Shown: positions 1 to 10,062, counted from the stretch's first letter. The stretch is 64,000 nucleotides of DNA from Echinicola strongylocentroti (GCF_003260975.1 NZ_CP030041.1:1277001-1341000); one strand, 5' to 3'. Translations and numbers: made by a program. The notes: generated from the letters alone by a model not told the origin.

Positions 1-406
1 AATCTTAGAAAAGCCTTATTTCATCCTGGGTGTTCTGTGTGTTCCGTGGGAAATAAAACCTACTGGCAATAAAGCGTATAATCAAATTACTTTTTTCACC
101 TGAAGGAAAAAAGTAACAAGGTAACTAGGACAAATGCGTTTAGTCTTTTGAAGGGGAACAATTTTCGTGTGCATAGCTATCATCCGTGCCGCTGGCACTC
201 CTTCGGGAGGTTCAGGAGAGCTTAAGCTCCTGCGGATGAATCCGCAGGTTACTAAATTTATCGTGCCGCTGGCACTTTGCCCCGATTTGCACATTGGGAA
301 CCGCAGTAGCCCATCCCTCCATTCGGCAAGATAGGCTGAAAGAATGATTAGTTGATTTGGGTCGTACAAGCCGTCGCAGCTATCTGCTCATGTATTTAGC
401 TACTTT
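1..406. repeat. Intergenic stretch with REP-like hairpins, no gene
   Basis: I see no convincing gene here. An 11-bp perfect inverted repeat (87-97 with 106-116, TTACTTTTTTC and its complement) forms a hairpin with an 8-nt loop. The 15-mer CGTGCCGCTGGCACT occurs twice (185-199 and 262-276), each with a 5-bp stem and 3-nt loop. Between the two lies CTGCGGAT-GA-ATCCGCAG (230-247). The cluster lies 3' of the minus-strand cytochrome operon and may act as a transcript end or REP-type element. A 95-codon minus-strand reading frame overlaps these repeats and looks spurious. Confidence 0.5.
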
Positions 407-1786
407 TCATCTTTTCATTCGCCCTCCGATGAGCTCTAAATGAGGATAATCCTGACGAAGGGTTTGTAATTCTTCGTTGCTCACTGCTGTTTTCCATAGG
501 TAAATTTTCAGTTTTTGAGGTGTCTTTGCCAATGCGTCAAATCCTGCTTTTGAGATACCTGTGCCATATACATTGACCACCTCCAAATGGGGTAAATTGG
601 CCAGGGTTTCCATTTGTTCATCAGACACATTGGAGTGTCGTAGGTCAATTCGGATCAGGTTTTGCATCTTGCCTATCGCTCCAAAGTCTTCAGGAGACAG
701 CTTAGCTCCAGAAAAATCCGCATACACGATATTCTGGGCCATATCTTCCAATACTCCAGGTGCAGAGGATGTAAGCTTATTTGACGTCAGCCTTAGTTCC
801 AGTATTTGACTGTCAGGCGTAAGCCTTGACACCATCAGTCCAGTTTCATTTGCTTGTGCAATTTTTTCATCGTCCACTTCAGGTGGGAGCAATTTTTCTA
901 TAAAGGAACGGGGACTGGCATCTACCCCATAATCCCGGTCCATCACGGCTATTATTTCCTGAGGGAGCTCTTCACCTGCTAGTTTTAAGCTGTCCGTAGC
1001 CCCTTGGGATACCCACCACTTCAATAGCGCTATCTCTCCATAAGACAAGCCGTTTCCTTGTGGTGGCATGTATTTTTCATTGTCCGTAGGCAGTGTCACC
1101 CGGTGTACAAGCTCACTTTCCAAGCTCGAACTACCGGACAAAACGCTCCCTTCGTCCCCTCCTGATTGTATGGCCTCAAAACTGCTCAAATCAAGCCCTC
1201 CTTTTGCTTTGGAGGGATTATGGCATCCGGTACATTTCTCTTCCAGAATCGGCTGAATGATATGGGAGAACACCAAAATAGAATCTGAATTGCCCGGCAA
1301 TGTGTTTTGGCTACTTCCACTCGGAGACATCCCCGCCAATCTCTTAATGGGAGCAGGTGCATGAGCCAATAAATAATCCGACCCATGTGTCAAGTTTCCG
1401 CCCAAATGCCCTGTCAAGGAAACCAAGATAAAGGAAACCGCTACCAACCCATAGGCAATTACTGGGCTTTTTTTATCCCATTTCTTGGACTTTGACCAAT
1501 ACAAAACTGCGGTCAACGCCACTAAGGCAAATCCCATCCATTTATGCAATGATAAAGCGCCTGCTTCGTAGCCACCACCTTGGGCAAGCAATAGGCCGAT
1601 CAGTGCACTCATCAGTGCTCCTACCGAACCGGCCAAATAAGACCAAGCAGTCACCTTCCTGAGATCAGGCTCCTTGGACTTTCTGAACACCCCGACCAAT
1701 TCCAGTAATAAGCCAAATAGTAAGAAACCTATCGGAAGGTGCACCACCAAAGGGTGAAACCTTCCTATAAACTGCGACCAATCCAT
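407..1786 (-). CDS. DUF2231-like membrane protein with c-type cytochrome and LRR domains
   Basis: This 459-aa protein starts at the ATG at 1784-1786. The N-terminal 150 residues hold about four hydrophobic segments beginning with FHPLVVHLPIG, typical of DUF2231-type integral membrane domains. A haem-binding CTGCH follows at residues 185-189 inside a planctomycete-type (PSD1-like) cytochrome segment, with the usual later MPP motif. The C-terminal 150 residues are leucine-rich repeats (ADFSGAKL, RIDLRHSNVSD). I infer a membrane-anchored, periplasm-facing electron carrier with a protein-binding tail. It is the last gene of a four-gene operon, 2 bp after the NHL gene. The redox partner is unknown. 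Confidence 0.8.
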   Translation of the reverse strand: MDWSQFIGRFHPLVVHLPIGFLLFGLLLELVGVFRKSKEPDLRKVTAWSYLAGSVGALMSALIGLLLAQGGGYEAGALSLHKWMGFALVALTAVLYWSKSKKWDKKSPVIAYGLVAVSFILVSLTGHLGGNLTHGSDYLLAHAPAPIKRLAGMSPSGSSQNTLPGNSDSILVFSHIIQPILEEKCTGCHNPSKAKGGLDLSSFEAIQSGGDEGSVLSGSSSLESELVHRVTLPTDNEKYMPPQGNGLSYGEIALLKWWVSQGATDSLKLAGEELPQEIIAVMDRDYGVDASPRSFIEKLLPPEVDDEKIAQANETGLMVSRLTPDSQILELRLTSNKLTSSAPGVLEDMAQNIVYADFSGAKLSPEDFGAIGKMQNLIRIDLRHSNVSDEQMETLANLPHLEVVNVYGTGISKAGFDALAKTPQKLKIYLWKTAVSNEELQTLRQDYPHLELIGGRMKR

Positions 1787-1788
1787 CG

Positions 1789-2895
1789 TTATATCCTTTC
1801 TAGTTTAATGGGCGGCGTATGGTGGGCATTCCACTGGCACACATATAGGTTCTTGTCCTCATCCACACATACATCATGGCCATGGTTAAAAATGGGCGTC
1901 TCAGCCCTATACATTTGTTGTAGTTCTCCATTTTCATAGGATGGCGAACTGCCTCCGGGATTGGAGACGACCCTATCTCCTTCCATCACCGTAACAAACC
2001 CCGTATCACGTACCCAGCCTTTGTTTTCGTCCCTGGTCTTGCTCCAGCAAACACCTGCGTACAGGTTGTCATCATCAAAGACAGGTCGGCAAACATACAG
2101 CCCTGGTAATTCCACCGTCTTGATATATTCTCCCTCCAAGGTAAAATACTTGAAGCAATTTTCAGTCCGCGAGGTACATACCAGCACCGGTTTCTCACCT
2201 CGGTAGTCTATGGCTATGCCATGGGCATTCTGCAGATTTTCAGTTGCATTTTCATTGTGATGGCCGCCAAAATGTCGTTTATATTGGCCTTTATGGTCAT
2301 ATTGAATGATATAATCTGATCCATATCCATCAGCCACGTAAATATCCCCATTGGGGCCTACGGCTATCTCAGTAGGCATAAATGGCTCGTCTTCCTTATA
2401 GACCCCGATGGTATGCGGATCTGGTAGATTAAAAATCAGCCTTCCATTTATATCGGTCTTCGACACAAAACCTGCCTGTCTCTGCATGGCTCCATTTCTG
2501 TCCATGAACCAGCCGCAGTCCGCAATATAAAGGACATCCTCTCCCCCTTCATCATGGATGGTAAGTCCGTGCCCTCCGGGGTATTGTGTCCCCCAATAAT
2601 CCAGCAGTTTTCCCGACTTATCAAAAACCAAGATATTGTTATCGGTATGGTCTCCTATCATCAGGAGCCTACCTTTACTGTCCATGACCATTTCATGGCA
2701 ATTGAGGAGGGAAGTTTGAGCCAAGCCTATCTTGGCCCAGTCCCGCTTCACTTTATATCTATAGTCTCCGTGTCCGACGATTTGATCTTCCAGTCGTGTG
2801 GATTTTCCCATCCCCAGACTGATATTGGGAAACATACTCGCTGCACTTAGGGCCATGGCCGTGTTTCCTATAAATTTTCTCCTTGAGTTTATCAT
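1789..2895 (-). CDS. Tat-exported NHL-repeat beta-propeller protein
   Basis: This 368-aa protein begins with a twin-arginine leader (SRRKFIG, Arg 5-6, then a hydrophobic stretch to about residue 28), so it is probably exported folded through Tat. The body carries NHL-type propeller repeats: GRLLMIGDHTDNNILVFD, GPNGDIYVADGYGSDYI and a closing DEDKNLYVCQWN blade. Such folds occur in peptidyl-hydroxyglycine lyases and in scaffold proteins; the sequence does not settle which applies. Its ATG overlaps the stop of the upstream DUF1501 gene by one base (TAATG), indicating translational coupling within the cytochrome operon. Confidence 0.78.
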   Translation of the reverse strand: MINSRRKFIGNTAMALSAASMFPNISLGMGKSTRLEDQIVGHGDYRYKVKRDWAKIGLAQTSLLNCHEMVMDSKGRLLMIGDHTDNNILVFDKSGKLLDYWGTQYPGGHGLTIHDEGGEDVLYIADCGWFMDRNGAMQRQAGFVSKTDINGRLIFNLPDPHTIGVYKEDEPFMPTEIAVGPNGDIYVADGYGSDYIIQYDHKGQYKRHFGGHHNENATENLQNAHGIAIDYRGEKPVLVCTSRTENCFKYFTLEGEYIKTVELPGLYVCRPVFDDDNLYAGVCWSKTRDENKGWVRDTGFVTVMEGDRVVSNPGGSSPSYENGELQQMYRAETPIFNHGHDVCVDEDKNLYVCQWNAHHTPPIKLERI

Positions 2896-4388
2896 TATGC
2901 TAAAATATCTTTTACTACATGCCCCCCTACATCGGTGAGTCTAAAACGGCGGCCTTGGTGCTTAAAAACAAGTTTTTCATGATTCACTCCCAGCAGGTGC
3001 AATAGGGTAGCATGAAAATCATGGACATGCACCGGGTTTTCCGTTACATTATAACTAAAATCATCCGTAGCTCCATAGGTAAATCCAGGTTTCACTCCTG
3101 CACCGGCCATCCACATCGTAAAGCACCGTGGGTGGTGGTCTCTACCATAGTTATCGGGGGTCAATTTCCCTTGGGAATATACCGTGCGCCCAAATTCACC
3201 TCCCCAGATCACCAAAGTATCCTCAAGCATTCCCCGTTGTTTTAGGTCCTTGATAAGGGCTGCTGTGGCCTGATCGGTATTCTTACATTGATTACGGATG
3301 CCTCCTGGCAAATAATTATGCTGGTCCCATCCCCTATGATAAAGCTGTACGAACTTCACGCCTTTTTCCAATAACCTTCTTGCCATTAGACAATTGGCCG
3401 CATAGGTTCCTGAATCCCTACTATCTTCTCCATACATATCAAACATATGGTCGGGTTCGTCGGACATATCGGTGATTTCTGGCACAGAGGTCTGCATCCT
3501 ATAGGACATTTCATATTGGGCTATCCTGCCCAATATCTCCGGATCCCCATAGGCGCTATGCTGAATCTCATTTAGTTGCTTCAGGTATTTCAACATTTCT
3601 GCCCGATCCTCGCCATCATAATTTTCAGGATTGTTTAGGAACAACACCGGTTCCTTTCCAGACCTAAACTGGACACCTTGATGCTGGGTAGGCAAAAAAC
3701 CATTGCCCCATAACCTCGAATAAATGGGCTGGCCTCCTGCGTTTTTGGAGTTAAGGACAATAAACGTGGGCAGGTTTTCATTGGACGAGCCTAGGCCATA
3801 GCTGACCCAAGAGCCGATGGATGGCCTGCCCGGCAACTGGTGTCCTGTCTGGAAAAACGTAATGGCAGGGTCATGGTTGATCTGTTCGGTTTGCATGGAC
3901 TTTATAAAACACAGGTCATCCACCACTTCGGCGGTATGAGGCATCAGCTCACTTACCCAAGCCCTGCTCTCACCGTATTGGTCAAATTTATAGGCACTTG
4001 GCGCAATCGGCAGCGACGACTGCTGGGCACTCATCCCTGTCAACCGCTGCTCTCCCCTGACACTTGCCGGAAGTTCCTTTCCAAACATATCCGACAAGGC
4101 CGGTTTATAGTCAAATGTTTCAAACTGGGACGGCCCTCCACTCATAAAGAGGTAAATGACACGTTTGGCTTTGGGGAGATGGTGGGGAAGCCCCGGTAAT
4201 CCACCACTGCCCACCGGTGGCAAGCCACTGTTTCGTGCAAATAGCTTGTCAGCCCCAAACAGGCTTCCCAAAGCAGCTGCTCCCAGCCCTAGAGAGGTCC
4301 TGGTCAAAAACTGCCTTCTATCTATCTTTTTTTCTTCCTGTTGCATCTCCTGATCGGAGGAGCGCAAGATATCATGATGGTGACACAT
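2895..4388 (-). CDS. DUF1501 family protein (Tat-exported, alkaline-phosphatase-like fold)
   Basis: This 497-aa protein has the twin-arginine signal DRRQFLTR (Arg 24-25) followed by an Ala/Gly/Leu-rich segment. The body shows DUF1501 family features: a start resembling [20 protein letters not shown], then WGGEFGRT and [15 protein letters not shown] near residues 390-430. DUF1501 belongs to the alkaline phosphatase/sulfatase superfamily but lacks the sulfatase Cys-x-Pro-x-Arg formylglycine motif, so it is not a classical sulfatase. In Planctomycetota these genes are regularly paired with DUF1549/DUF1553 cytochromes, as here (3 bp downstream of that gene). The reaction is unknown. Confidence 0.85.
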   Translation of the reverse strand: MCHHHDILRSSDQEMQQEEKKIDRRQFLTRTSLGLGAAALGSLFGADKLFARNSGLPPVGSGGLPGLPHHLPKAKRVIYLFMSGGPSQFETFDYKPALSDMFGKELPASVRGEQRLTGMSAQQSSLPIAPSAYKFDQYGESRAWVSELMPHTAEVVDDLCFIKSMQTEQINHDPAITFFQTGHQLPGRPSIGSWVSYGLGSSNENLPTFIVLNSKNAGGQPIYSRLWGNGFLPTQHQGVQFRSGKEPVLFLNNPENYDGEDRAEMLKYLKQLNEIQHSAYGDPEILGRIAQYEMSYRMQTSVPEITDMSDEPDHMFDMYGEDSRDSGTYAANCLMARRLLEKGVKFVQLYHRGWDQHNYLPGGIRNQCKNTDQATAALIKDLKQRGMLEDTLVIWGGEFGRTVYSQGKLTPDNYGRDHHPRCFTMWMAGAGVKPGFTYGATDDFSYNVTENPVHVHDFHATLLHLLGVNHEKLVFKHQGRRFRLTDVGGHVVKDILA

Positions 4389-4391
4389 AGG

Positions 4392-7300
4392 TTATCTTTT
4401 TGTTATTGCTGCATCTGAATTAATGATTACGCTGGCCACAACTGCATTGGCGGCTATGTCCAGTAGATCCAGTTGGGGATCTACTTGGTACTCGCCTGCT
4501 TCCAGCCAGCCTTTGGCTTTTTGAGGATTGTTGGCGAATTTCTCGTATTCTTTTTCCTTGAGTTCGGTAAGTAACCGCAGCTCTTCTGTTTTCGGTTCCC
4601 TACCGGTGAGCTTGATGAACGTCCGGCTAATGGCGGCTTCATTTTCCCCTTCCTTGGTCATTTCTTCTCCCAGCTTTTTAGAGATCTCCACGAAAGTAGG
4701 GTCATTCAACAGTACCAAGGCCTGTAGCGGCGTATTGGTCTTTTGTCTTCTTACGGTACACTCACTCCTGTTGGGCTGGTCAAATGTAGATTGGGTGGGA
4801 TTCGGTACTGTCCTCTTCCAAATCGTATAGAGGGATCTCCTGTAGAGCTTATCTCCCGTATCCTGCACATAGGTATCGGCATTCATGGCCCATAATCCTT
4901 CTGGTTGGTAAGGGCGGACGCTTTTGCCCCCTACCTTGTCCACAAGCAAACCACTCGCTACAAGGCCATTATCACGGATCATCTCACTGCTCAGGCGTAC
5001 TTTTGGGCCTCTGGCAAGGTAGGTATTGTCAGGATCATTCTTTCTTATTTCCTCAGCTACTTTAGACGACTGCCTGTAAGTCGCTGACATGACGATCTGC
5101 TTGTTAAGAGCTTTCACATCCCAGCCACTTTCTCTAAAACTTATCGCCAGATAATCCAATAAGGCAGGATGGGAAGGCAGCTCCCCTTGGTTGCCAAAGT
5201 CCTCACTGGTCTTCACAATCCCCCTACCAAAGAAATTTTGCCAATATCGGTTGACCGCCACCCTAGAGGTGAGTGGATGGTCAGGATGAAAAAGCCACTT
5301 GGCCAATCCAAGTCTGTTTTTTGGGTAATCCTCTGGCATGGGCAATATCCTTTCAGGAACATCCGGCTGAACCTCCTCTCCATGCTCACTGTACAATCCT
5401 CTCTCCAGTAGATAGGACTGACGCCTGTTTTCCATCTCCTTCATGATCATGACCTCTGGTACCTGCTCAGTACTGTCCACTAGGGCCGTCCGCGTTTGCA
5501 TCAATTCTTTTTCTACCTCTTGATAGGGACGATAAACCTGTTTTAGGTAATATTCGTATAAGAGCTCCTTTTCTGTCTTAGATAGCTGATCGGATGTTTT
5601 TTCAAGCATCTGAGGGGGGTCTTTTCCTGCCCAAGCGAGTACCTCAAGACCTGTCAGCTGCCTACCATATACCTGAATTTCATCCACCATTGCATTGCGG
5701 ATGCCAAAGCCCCTCCATCTTCCGCCGATTTTCAGGCCAGGTTCTATTGGATCTTTATAGATTTGGTCTTCATAGTTTCCAAATATAATGTCCTTATAGA
5801 GGTTGTCGTTGACGACAGTCATCTCCATTTCTTCACCGTTCATAAACAGCTTAAGTCCTTCTGCCTGACTGCTACCATCATAAGTCATCGCTACATGGAT
5901 CCACTTTTCCCTGGGGATTTCCTGCACCGTATGTTTCTCAATAGCATTATCTGGCCAGGTATGGGCCATTAGTAGCTCTAGTTTATTGTCCCTTAAATAC
6001 AGGTGATACCCTTTATAACTGTGCAGTCGGGCCCCTTTGTTTTTATGGAAGAGCACACCTTCTTTCAGTGAATCCGGAAGATGGACCCACATCCCAATAC
6101 TGAACTCCTCGTTCCTCTTGTATATTCCGACAGGCTTAAGGTCGAGCCAAGCATCCCCATCAATTTTCAATGCTTTTCCTGACCGACCTTCTACAAAAGT
6201 AGGCTGCTCACCTTTCGTGGCATTCCTATCCATCTTTCCTGATTTTCCCGTGACGGTATTGGTCAGGTTACCGTTAAGGTCAAACCGGCCTGCCCTTCCG
6301 TCCAAATCCGAAAGGGAGATTTTCTGATATTCTTGGTTCTCTATCCATTCTTCCGCTTGTGCTTTCCCTTCTTCAGCTGCTTTTTTGAGCTTGTTCTCAT
6401 CTTTCTTTTCCATATCCTCTAGGTAAGCCAAGACCTTTTCCTGCTTTTCATTGGGCCAAAGCATATTGGGAACAGGAATATCTCCGGCATCCCATGAAAT
6501 CTGCCCTGTCTCATTAAGGTTATTGAAATAGGCATAAAATTCGAAAAAGTCTTTTTGGGAAATGGGATCGTATTTGTGATCATGGCAGCGGGCACAGGCC
6601 ATGGTCATCGCCATAGCTCCTTGGCCCAATACGGATGCCCGGTCAGCCACATACTCTACCCTAAACTCCTCATCCACAATACCACCTTCCATGTTCTGGG
6701 GATGAAGACGGTTAAAACCAGTAGCCAACAGCATCTCTTTGGTCGGGTCGGGATATAAATCCCCTGCGATCTGCCAACTCAAGAACTGGTCATAGGACAT
6801 GTTTTCATTGAAAGAATCAATGACCCAAGTCCTCCACGGGCTCATGTCTCGGTAACGGTCTACTTGATACCCATACGTGTCGGCATACCTGGCCACATCC
6901 ATCCAGTCCATCGCCATCTTCTCTCCATAGTGTGGCGACTCCAATAGCCGGTCTACTTGCTTTTCATAAGCATTGGGAGACTGGTCGTTTACAAACGCCT
7001 CTATTTCAGCTGGACTTGGAGGAAGTCCGGTCAGGTCCAACGACAACCGCCGAAGCAAAAGCGGTCTTTCCTCTTCTTCGACAAAGGACAGCCCTTTCTG
7101 CTCTAACTTGGACAAGACAAAACGATCAATATCGTTGTGGACCTTCTCTTCATTGGCCACTTCCGGTGCTTCTTTCTTTTCTGGCTTTTTAAAGGCCCAA
7201 TGAGGCTCATATTCGGCTCCATCCTCTATCCACTTTACCAATATGGCCTTTTCACGGTCGGTTAGTGAAAGATTGGACTTAGGGCTGGGCATCACCACAT

Positions 7301-7616
7301 TTTTATCATCGCTCAATATCCGTCTGACGACCTCGCTTTTCCCTGGTTTCCCCGGAACGATGGCACGCTCTCCAGAATCACCTGAACCATGTGCAGTCTC
7401 TGCCATATGCAGCTGAAGCCCCGATTTTATCGTCCCCTTGTCTGGACCATGACAAGCAAAACACTTATCAGATAGTATGGGTTTTACATCGATGTTAAAA
7501 TCCAATTGCTCAGGAAGGTCATTATACACTTCTTCTATTTCGGGAGGAATCGGCTCCGAACATGACCAAAATATAATATTGATCAAGAAAAATATTAAAC
7601 GTATATAACTTTTCAT
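4392..7616 (-). CDS. PSD1-DUF1549-LamG-DUF1553 cytochrome lipoprotein
   Basis: This 1074-aa lipoprotein has its lipobox Cys at 19 (IIFWSCS). Order of domains: planctomycete-type cytochrome c with CFACH at residues 52-56 and distal MPSP ligand region; DUF1549 at about 159-285 (LDLTGLPPSPAEIEAF, MDVARYADT); an inserted LamG/concanavalin-like lectin domain at about 440-655; DUF1553 at about 765-1050 (HPLTSRVAVNRYWQNFFG, NTPLQALVLLNDPTF). This is the standard planctomycetal architecture. It leads an operon of four genes packed within 5 bp of each other. A lectin domain fused to a haem protein suggests redox chemistry on a glycan or sugar, which is inference. Confidence 0.88.
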   Translation of the reverse strand: MKSYIRLIFFLINIIFWSCSEPIPPEIEEVYNDLPEQLDFNIDVKPILSDKCFACHGPDKGTIKSGLQLHMAETAHGSGDSGERAIVPGKPGKSEVVRRILSDDKNVVMPSPKSNLSLTDREKAILVKWIEDGAEYEPHWAFKKPEKKEAPEVANEEKVHNDIDRFVLSKLEQKGLSFVEEEERPLLLRRLSLDLTGLPPSPAEIEAFVNDQSPNAYEKQVDRLLESPHYGEKMAMDWMDVARYADTYGYQVDRYRDMSPWRTWVIDSFNENMSYDQFLSWQIAGDLYPDPTKEMLLATGFNRLHPQNMEGGIVDEEFRVEYVADRASVLGQGAMAMTMACARCHDHKYDPISQKDFFEFYAYFNNLNETGQISWDAGDIPVPNMLWPNEKQEKVLAYLEDMEKKDENKLKKAAEEGKAQAEEWIENQEYQKISLSDLDGRAGRFDLNGNLTNTVTGKSGKMDRNATKGEQPTFVEGRSGKALKIDGDAWLDLKPVGIYKRNEEFSIGMWVHLPDSLKEGVLFHKNKGARLHSYKGYHLYLRDNKLELLMAHTWPDNAIEKHTVQEIPREKWIHVAMTYDGSSQAEGLKLFMNGEEMEMTVVNDNLYKDIIFGNYEDQIYKDPIEPGLKIGGRWRGFGIRNAMVDEIQVYGRQLTGLEVLAWAGKDPPQMLEKTSDQLSKTEKELLYEYYLKQVYRPYQEVEKELMQTRTALVDSTEQVPEVMIMKEMENRRQSYLLERGLYSEHGEEVQPDVPERILPMPEDYPKNRLGLAKWLFHPDHPLTSRVAVNRYWQNFFGRGIVKTSEDFGNQGELPSHPALLDYLAISFRESGWDVKALNKQIVMSATYRQSSKVAEEIRKNDPDNTYLARGPKVRLSSEMIRDNGLVASGLLVDKVGGKSVRPYQPEGLWAMNADTYVQDTGDKLYRRSLYTIWKRTVPNPTQSTFDQPNRSECTVRRQKTNTPLQALVLLNDPTFVEISKKLGEEMTKEGENEAAISRTFIKLTGREPKTEELRLLTELKEKEYEKFANNPQKAKGWLEAGEYQVDPQLDLLDIAANAVVASVIINSDAAITKR

Positions 7617-7726
7617 AAATGGGTTTTATTGTTTTTTATACTTTTACAAATATTCTCAAATAGAATTTAATTCTATTATAGTAATTCGATTAAAAAATAT
7701 ACATTTCCGATATATAGCAACAACAC
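7617..7726. promoter_or_regulatory. Divergent promoter region, cytochrome operon / AraC regulator
   Basis: This 110-bp very AT-rich gap separates the divergent starts of the cytochrome operon and the AraC gene. TACATTTC at 7700-7707 differs at one base from the Bacteroidota -7 consensus TAnnTTTG and lies 20 bp before the AraC ATG. No good TTTG -33 box is visible, so the promoter assignment is weak. Confidence 0.3.
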
Positions 7727-8593
7727 ATGAAACTAAACTCCTTACAGTTACAATTGCTCCACGCCGGCAAAGCTAGGCTCGACAACAGATGGAATTTTGA
7801 TAATGTGATCAGTCCATTTTATCGGCTATACCTGATCAAAGATGGTTCGGGCATAGTGAACCATTCCAATGAAGTATTCTATCTCAAACCTGGCCATCTA
7901 TACCTTATTCCAAGCTTTACTTTTGGACGGTATTTTTGTGAATATTTCCAGGTCCAATATTACTTGGGGGTCGTCGAAGACATCGGAGACGCTGGTTCTG
8001 TCTTTGACCACTTTAACTTTAGCTATGAAGTACCTGCAGTACCTGCTGACGAGTTGATTTTCAAACGAATAATCGAAATCAATCCAGGCAGAAACTTGAT
8101 CAATGACGACCCTAAGGTATATGACAGGTATCCTGAGCTTGAAAGTTTCAAAGTAAAAAACCAAGAAATGCCTCCTTCTAAATCCTTAGAAACCCATGGC
8201 CTGTTACAACTCCTTTTGTCCCGGTTTATACGCCATACCAAAATCTCCAAGCAGCCCTCTATTAGCGAAGGTAAAATCCAAGAATCTGCTAAATTCATCC
8301 GCCAAAACCTACACAGGGACCTTACCGTTCAGGAAGTCGCCGATGCAGTCAATTTAAGCACAGACTACTTTTCCAGTCTCTTCCACAAGACCTTTGGTAT
8401 TCGGCCATTGAAATATATACAATCCCGAAAAATAGAACGGGCGCAAGTATTGCTTGCCACCACCAACGATCCATTGCCGGTTATTGCCGAAAAAACCGGA
8501 TTTGAATACGTTAGTTATATGTCCAGATTATTCAAGAATCAGACAGGAAAGAGTCCAGGGCAATACAGAAAAGACCTCTTGGGAAGACAATAA
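7727..8593 (+). CDS. AraC-family transcriptional regulator
   Basis: This 288-aa protein has a cupin-like N-terminal sensor half (YLKPGHLYLIPSFTFGRY) and a complete AraC/XylS C-terminal double helix-turn-helix at about 188-286. That region runs from DLTVQEVADAVNLSTDYFSSLF through GFEYVSYMSRLFKNQTG and ends in the classical SPGQYRK. Such regulators usually bind a sugar through the N-terminal half and activate neighbouring catabolic genes. It is divergent from the cytochrome operon and convergent with the sulfatase/GH117 pair, so either set could be its target. Confidence 0.9.
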   Translation: MKLNSLQLQLLHAGKARLDNRWNFDNVISPFYRLYLIKDGSGIVNHSNEVFYLKPGHLYLIPSFTFGRYFCEYFQVQYYLGVVEDIGDAGSVFDHFNFSYEVPAVPADELIFKRIIEINPGRNLINDDPKVYDRYPELESFKVKNQEMPPSKSLETHGLLQLLLSRFIRHTKISKQPSISEGKIQESAKFIRQNLHRDLTVQEVADAVNLSTDYFSSLFHKTFGIRPLKYIQSRKIERAQVLLATTNDPLPVIAEKTGFEYVSYMSRLFKNQTGKSPGQYRKDLLGRQ

Positions 8594-8649
8594 AGCACAC
8601 AAAACAGGTGATTTTGACCAGATAGTGGTGAATGATCAGATTGCCACCG

Positions 8650-10062
8650 TTATTTTTCTGGGTAATGTGTCCGGTACCTGTCCATCCGCTCCATCGCTTT
8701 TCCTTCATACTCCCTTTTTAGTTGCCATAAAGGACGCTCTAGTGAAAGCTCCCACTCGAAGAGCTCCTTGTATAGCTTACGCACCATATCGGGATGGTCA
8801 TAGGCCAGGTTTTTTTCTTCTCTTTCATCTTGACGGATATTGTACAATTCTGCGGGTCGGTCTGGAAAACGCAACAATTTCCAGTCTCCCTTTCGAATGG
8901 CCCCTCGATTCTCTTTTTTCCAGAATAATTTATCATGGGGCCTTTCAGCAATCTCCCCCGAAAGATAAGGCAACAGATTCACTCCGTCGCTTCCTTCCAA
9001 CACCTTAGGATCTCCCCCCGCAGCTGCATAAAAGGTAGGCAAGAGGTCCAATGTGGAAGTGGGAAATGAATAGGAGCTCCTCCCGGAAAGCCCCGCCGGG
9101 TACCGTACTAGACATGGAACCCGGATTCCCCCTTCCAAGTGATTGGCTTTAGTCCCGCTAAGGGGATAGTTATTGGCGGCACTGGCATCAGTAGGCCCTC
9201 CATTATCATTGGTAAAGACCACTAGGGTATTTTCGTCCAGACCTAACTCTTTGAGCTGGTTCAGCACCTGTCCACAAGCCCTATCCATTGCCAAGGTCAT
9301 GGCAGCCATTTTTTTTCGTTTTCCTGAAAGCCCCTCTATCATGGCCAAATCCTCTTCCTTGGCCTCCAGTGGTGTATGAACGGCATTGAAAGACAGGTAA
9401 AGAAAAAAAGGATGGTCTTTATTATCACGGATAAAACGACAGGCTTCATCGGCAAATACATCTGTCAGGTACCGCTCTGGCTCTTCAAACTCCCCAAAGC
9501 CACGCTCCATTCGGTCTTCGGGTCGACTGGCCTTTTGGTCTTCATCCAAGGGCCAAAAACTTCTGGCGCCCCCACGGAAACCATAAAATTCATCAAACCC
9601 GCGGTCCAGGGGGTGGAATCTGTCCGCATTGCCCATATGCCATTTTCCGATGACCATCGACCTGTAGCCTAAGGGCTTGAGATAATCAGCTATGGTATTC
9701 AAGCCTACCGGAAGGCCCATTTCATCACCAGTAAGACCTGAAGCGCTCATAATGCCGGGAACGTTATTTTCCTCGTAGCCAAATCGCTGCTGGTACATCC
9801 CTGTCAATAATCCAGCCCGTGATGGACCACAAACCGCAGCAGTAACATAAAACTGATCGAGCTCCACACTTTCATTGGCAAACGCATCCAGGTAAGGCGT
9901 GGGAAAGCCGCTGTTTCCTTGGAAACCAAAATCATAATATCCTGCGTCATCACTGAAAAGCAACACGATATTGGGCTTCTTTTGTTGTCCTTGTACTGTT
10001 ACCGTGCAGCTAAAGGCTGTCACTATCAGTACCCATAAATGTACCCTATTCTTTGTGCCCAT
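8650..10062 (-). CDS. Family S1 sulfatase (CGPSR type)
   Basis: This 470-aa exported sulfatase has a signal peptide over about residues 1-25. It hydrolyses sulfate esters using a formylglycine made from the Cys of CGPSR (Cys78-Arg82). The calcium-site DD is at 38-39 (LLFSDDAGYYD), GKWH follows, and FTNDNGGPT supplies later metal ligands. It resembles N-acetylgalactosamine-6-sulfatase-like members, but the sulfate position and sugar cannot be read from sequence. The GH117-like gene lies 9 bp upstream in the same direction, so the pair is probably cotranscribed and acts on the same periplasmic oligosaccharide. The 3' end faces the AraC gene 56 bp away. Confidence 0.92.
   Translation of the reverse strand: MGTKNRVHLWVLIVTAFSCTVTVQGQQKKPNIVLLFSDDAGYYDFGFQGNSGFPTPYLDAFANESVELDQFYVTAAVCGPSRAGLLTGMYQQRFGYEENNVPGIMSASGLTGDEMGLPVGLNTIADYLKPLGYRSMVIGKWHMGNADRFHPLDRGFDEFYGFRGGARSFWPLDEDQKASRPEDRMERGFGEFEEPERYLTDVFADEACRFIRDNKDHPFFLYLSFNAVHTPLEAKEEDLAMIEGLSGKRKKMAAMTLAMDRACGQVLNQLKELGLDENTLVVFTNDNGGPTDASAANNYPLSGTKANHLEGGIRVPCLVRYPAGLSGRSSYSFPTSTLDLLPTFYAAAGGDPKVLEGSDGVNLLPYLSGEIAERPHDKLFWKKENRGAIRKGDWKLLRFPDRPAELYNIRQDEREEKNLAYDHPDMVRKLYKELFEWELSLERPLWQLKREYEGKAMERMDRYRTHYPEK

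Noticed and set aside
82..369. 95-codon minus-strand reading frame at the left edge
   Set aside because: It runs through the duplicated hairpin repeats, has no domain or signal peptide, and its composition is unlike the neighbouring genes.
2895..4388. DUF1501 protein as a ninth sulfatase
   Set aside because: It shares the superfamily fold but lacks the Cys-x-Pro/Ala-x-Arg formylglycine motif.
8454..9008. 184-codon plus-strand frame overlapping the AraC 3' end and the sulfatase
   Set aside because: It is antisense to the well-supported sulfatase and in another frame of the AraC gene; the translation has no recognisable feature.
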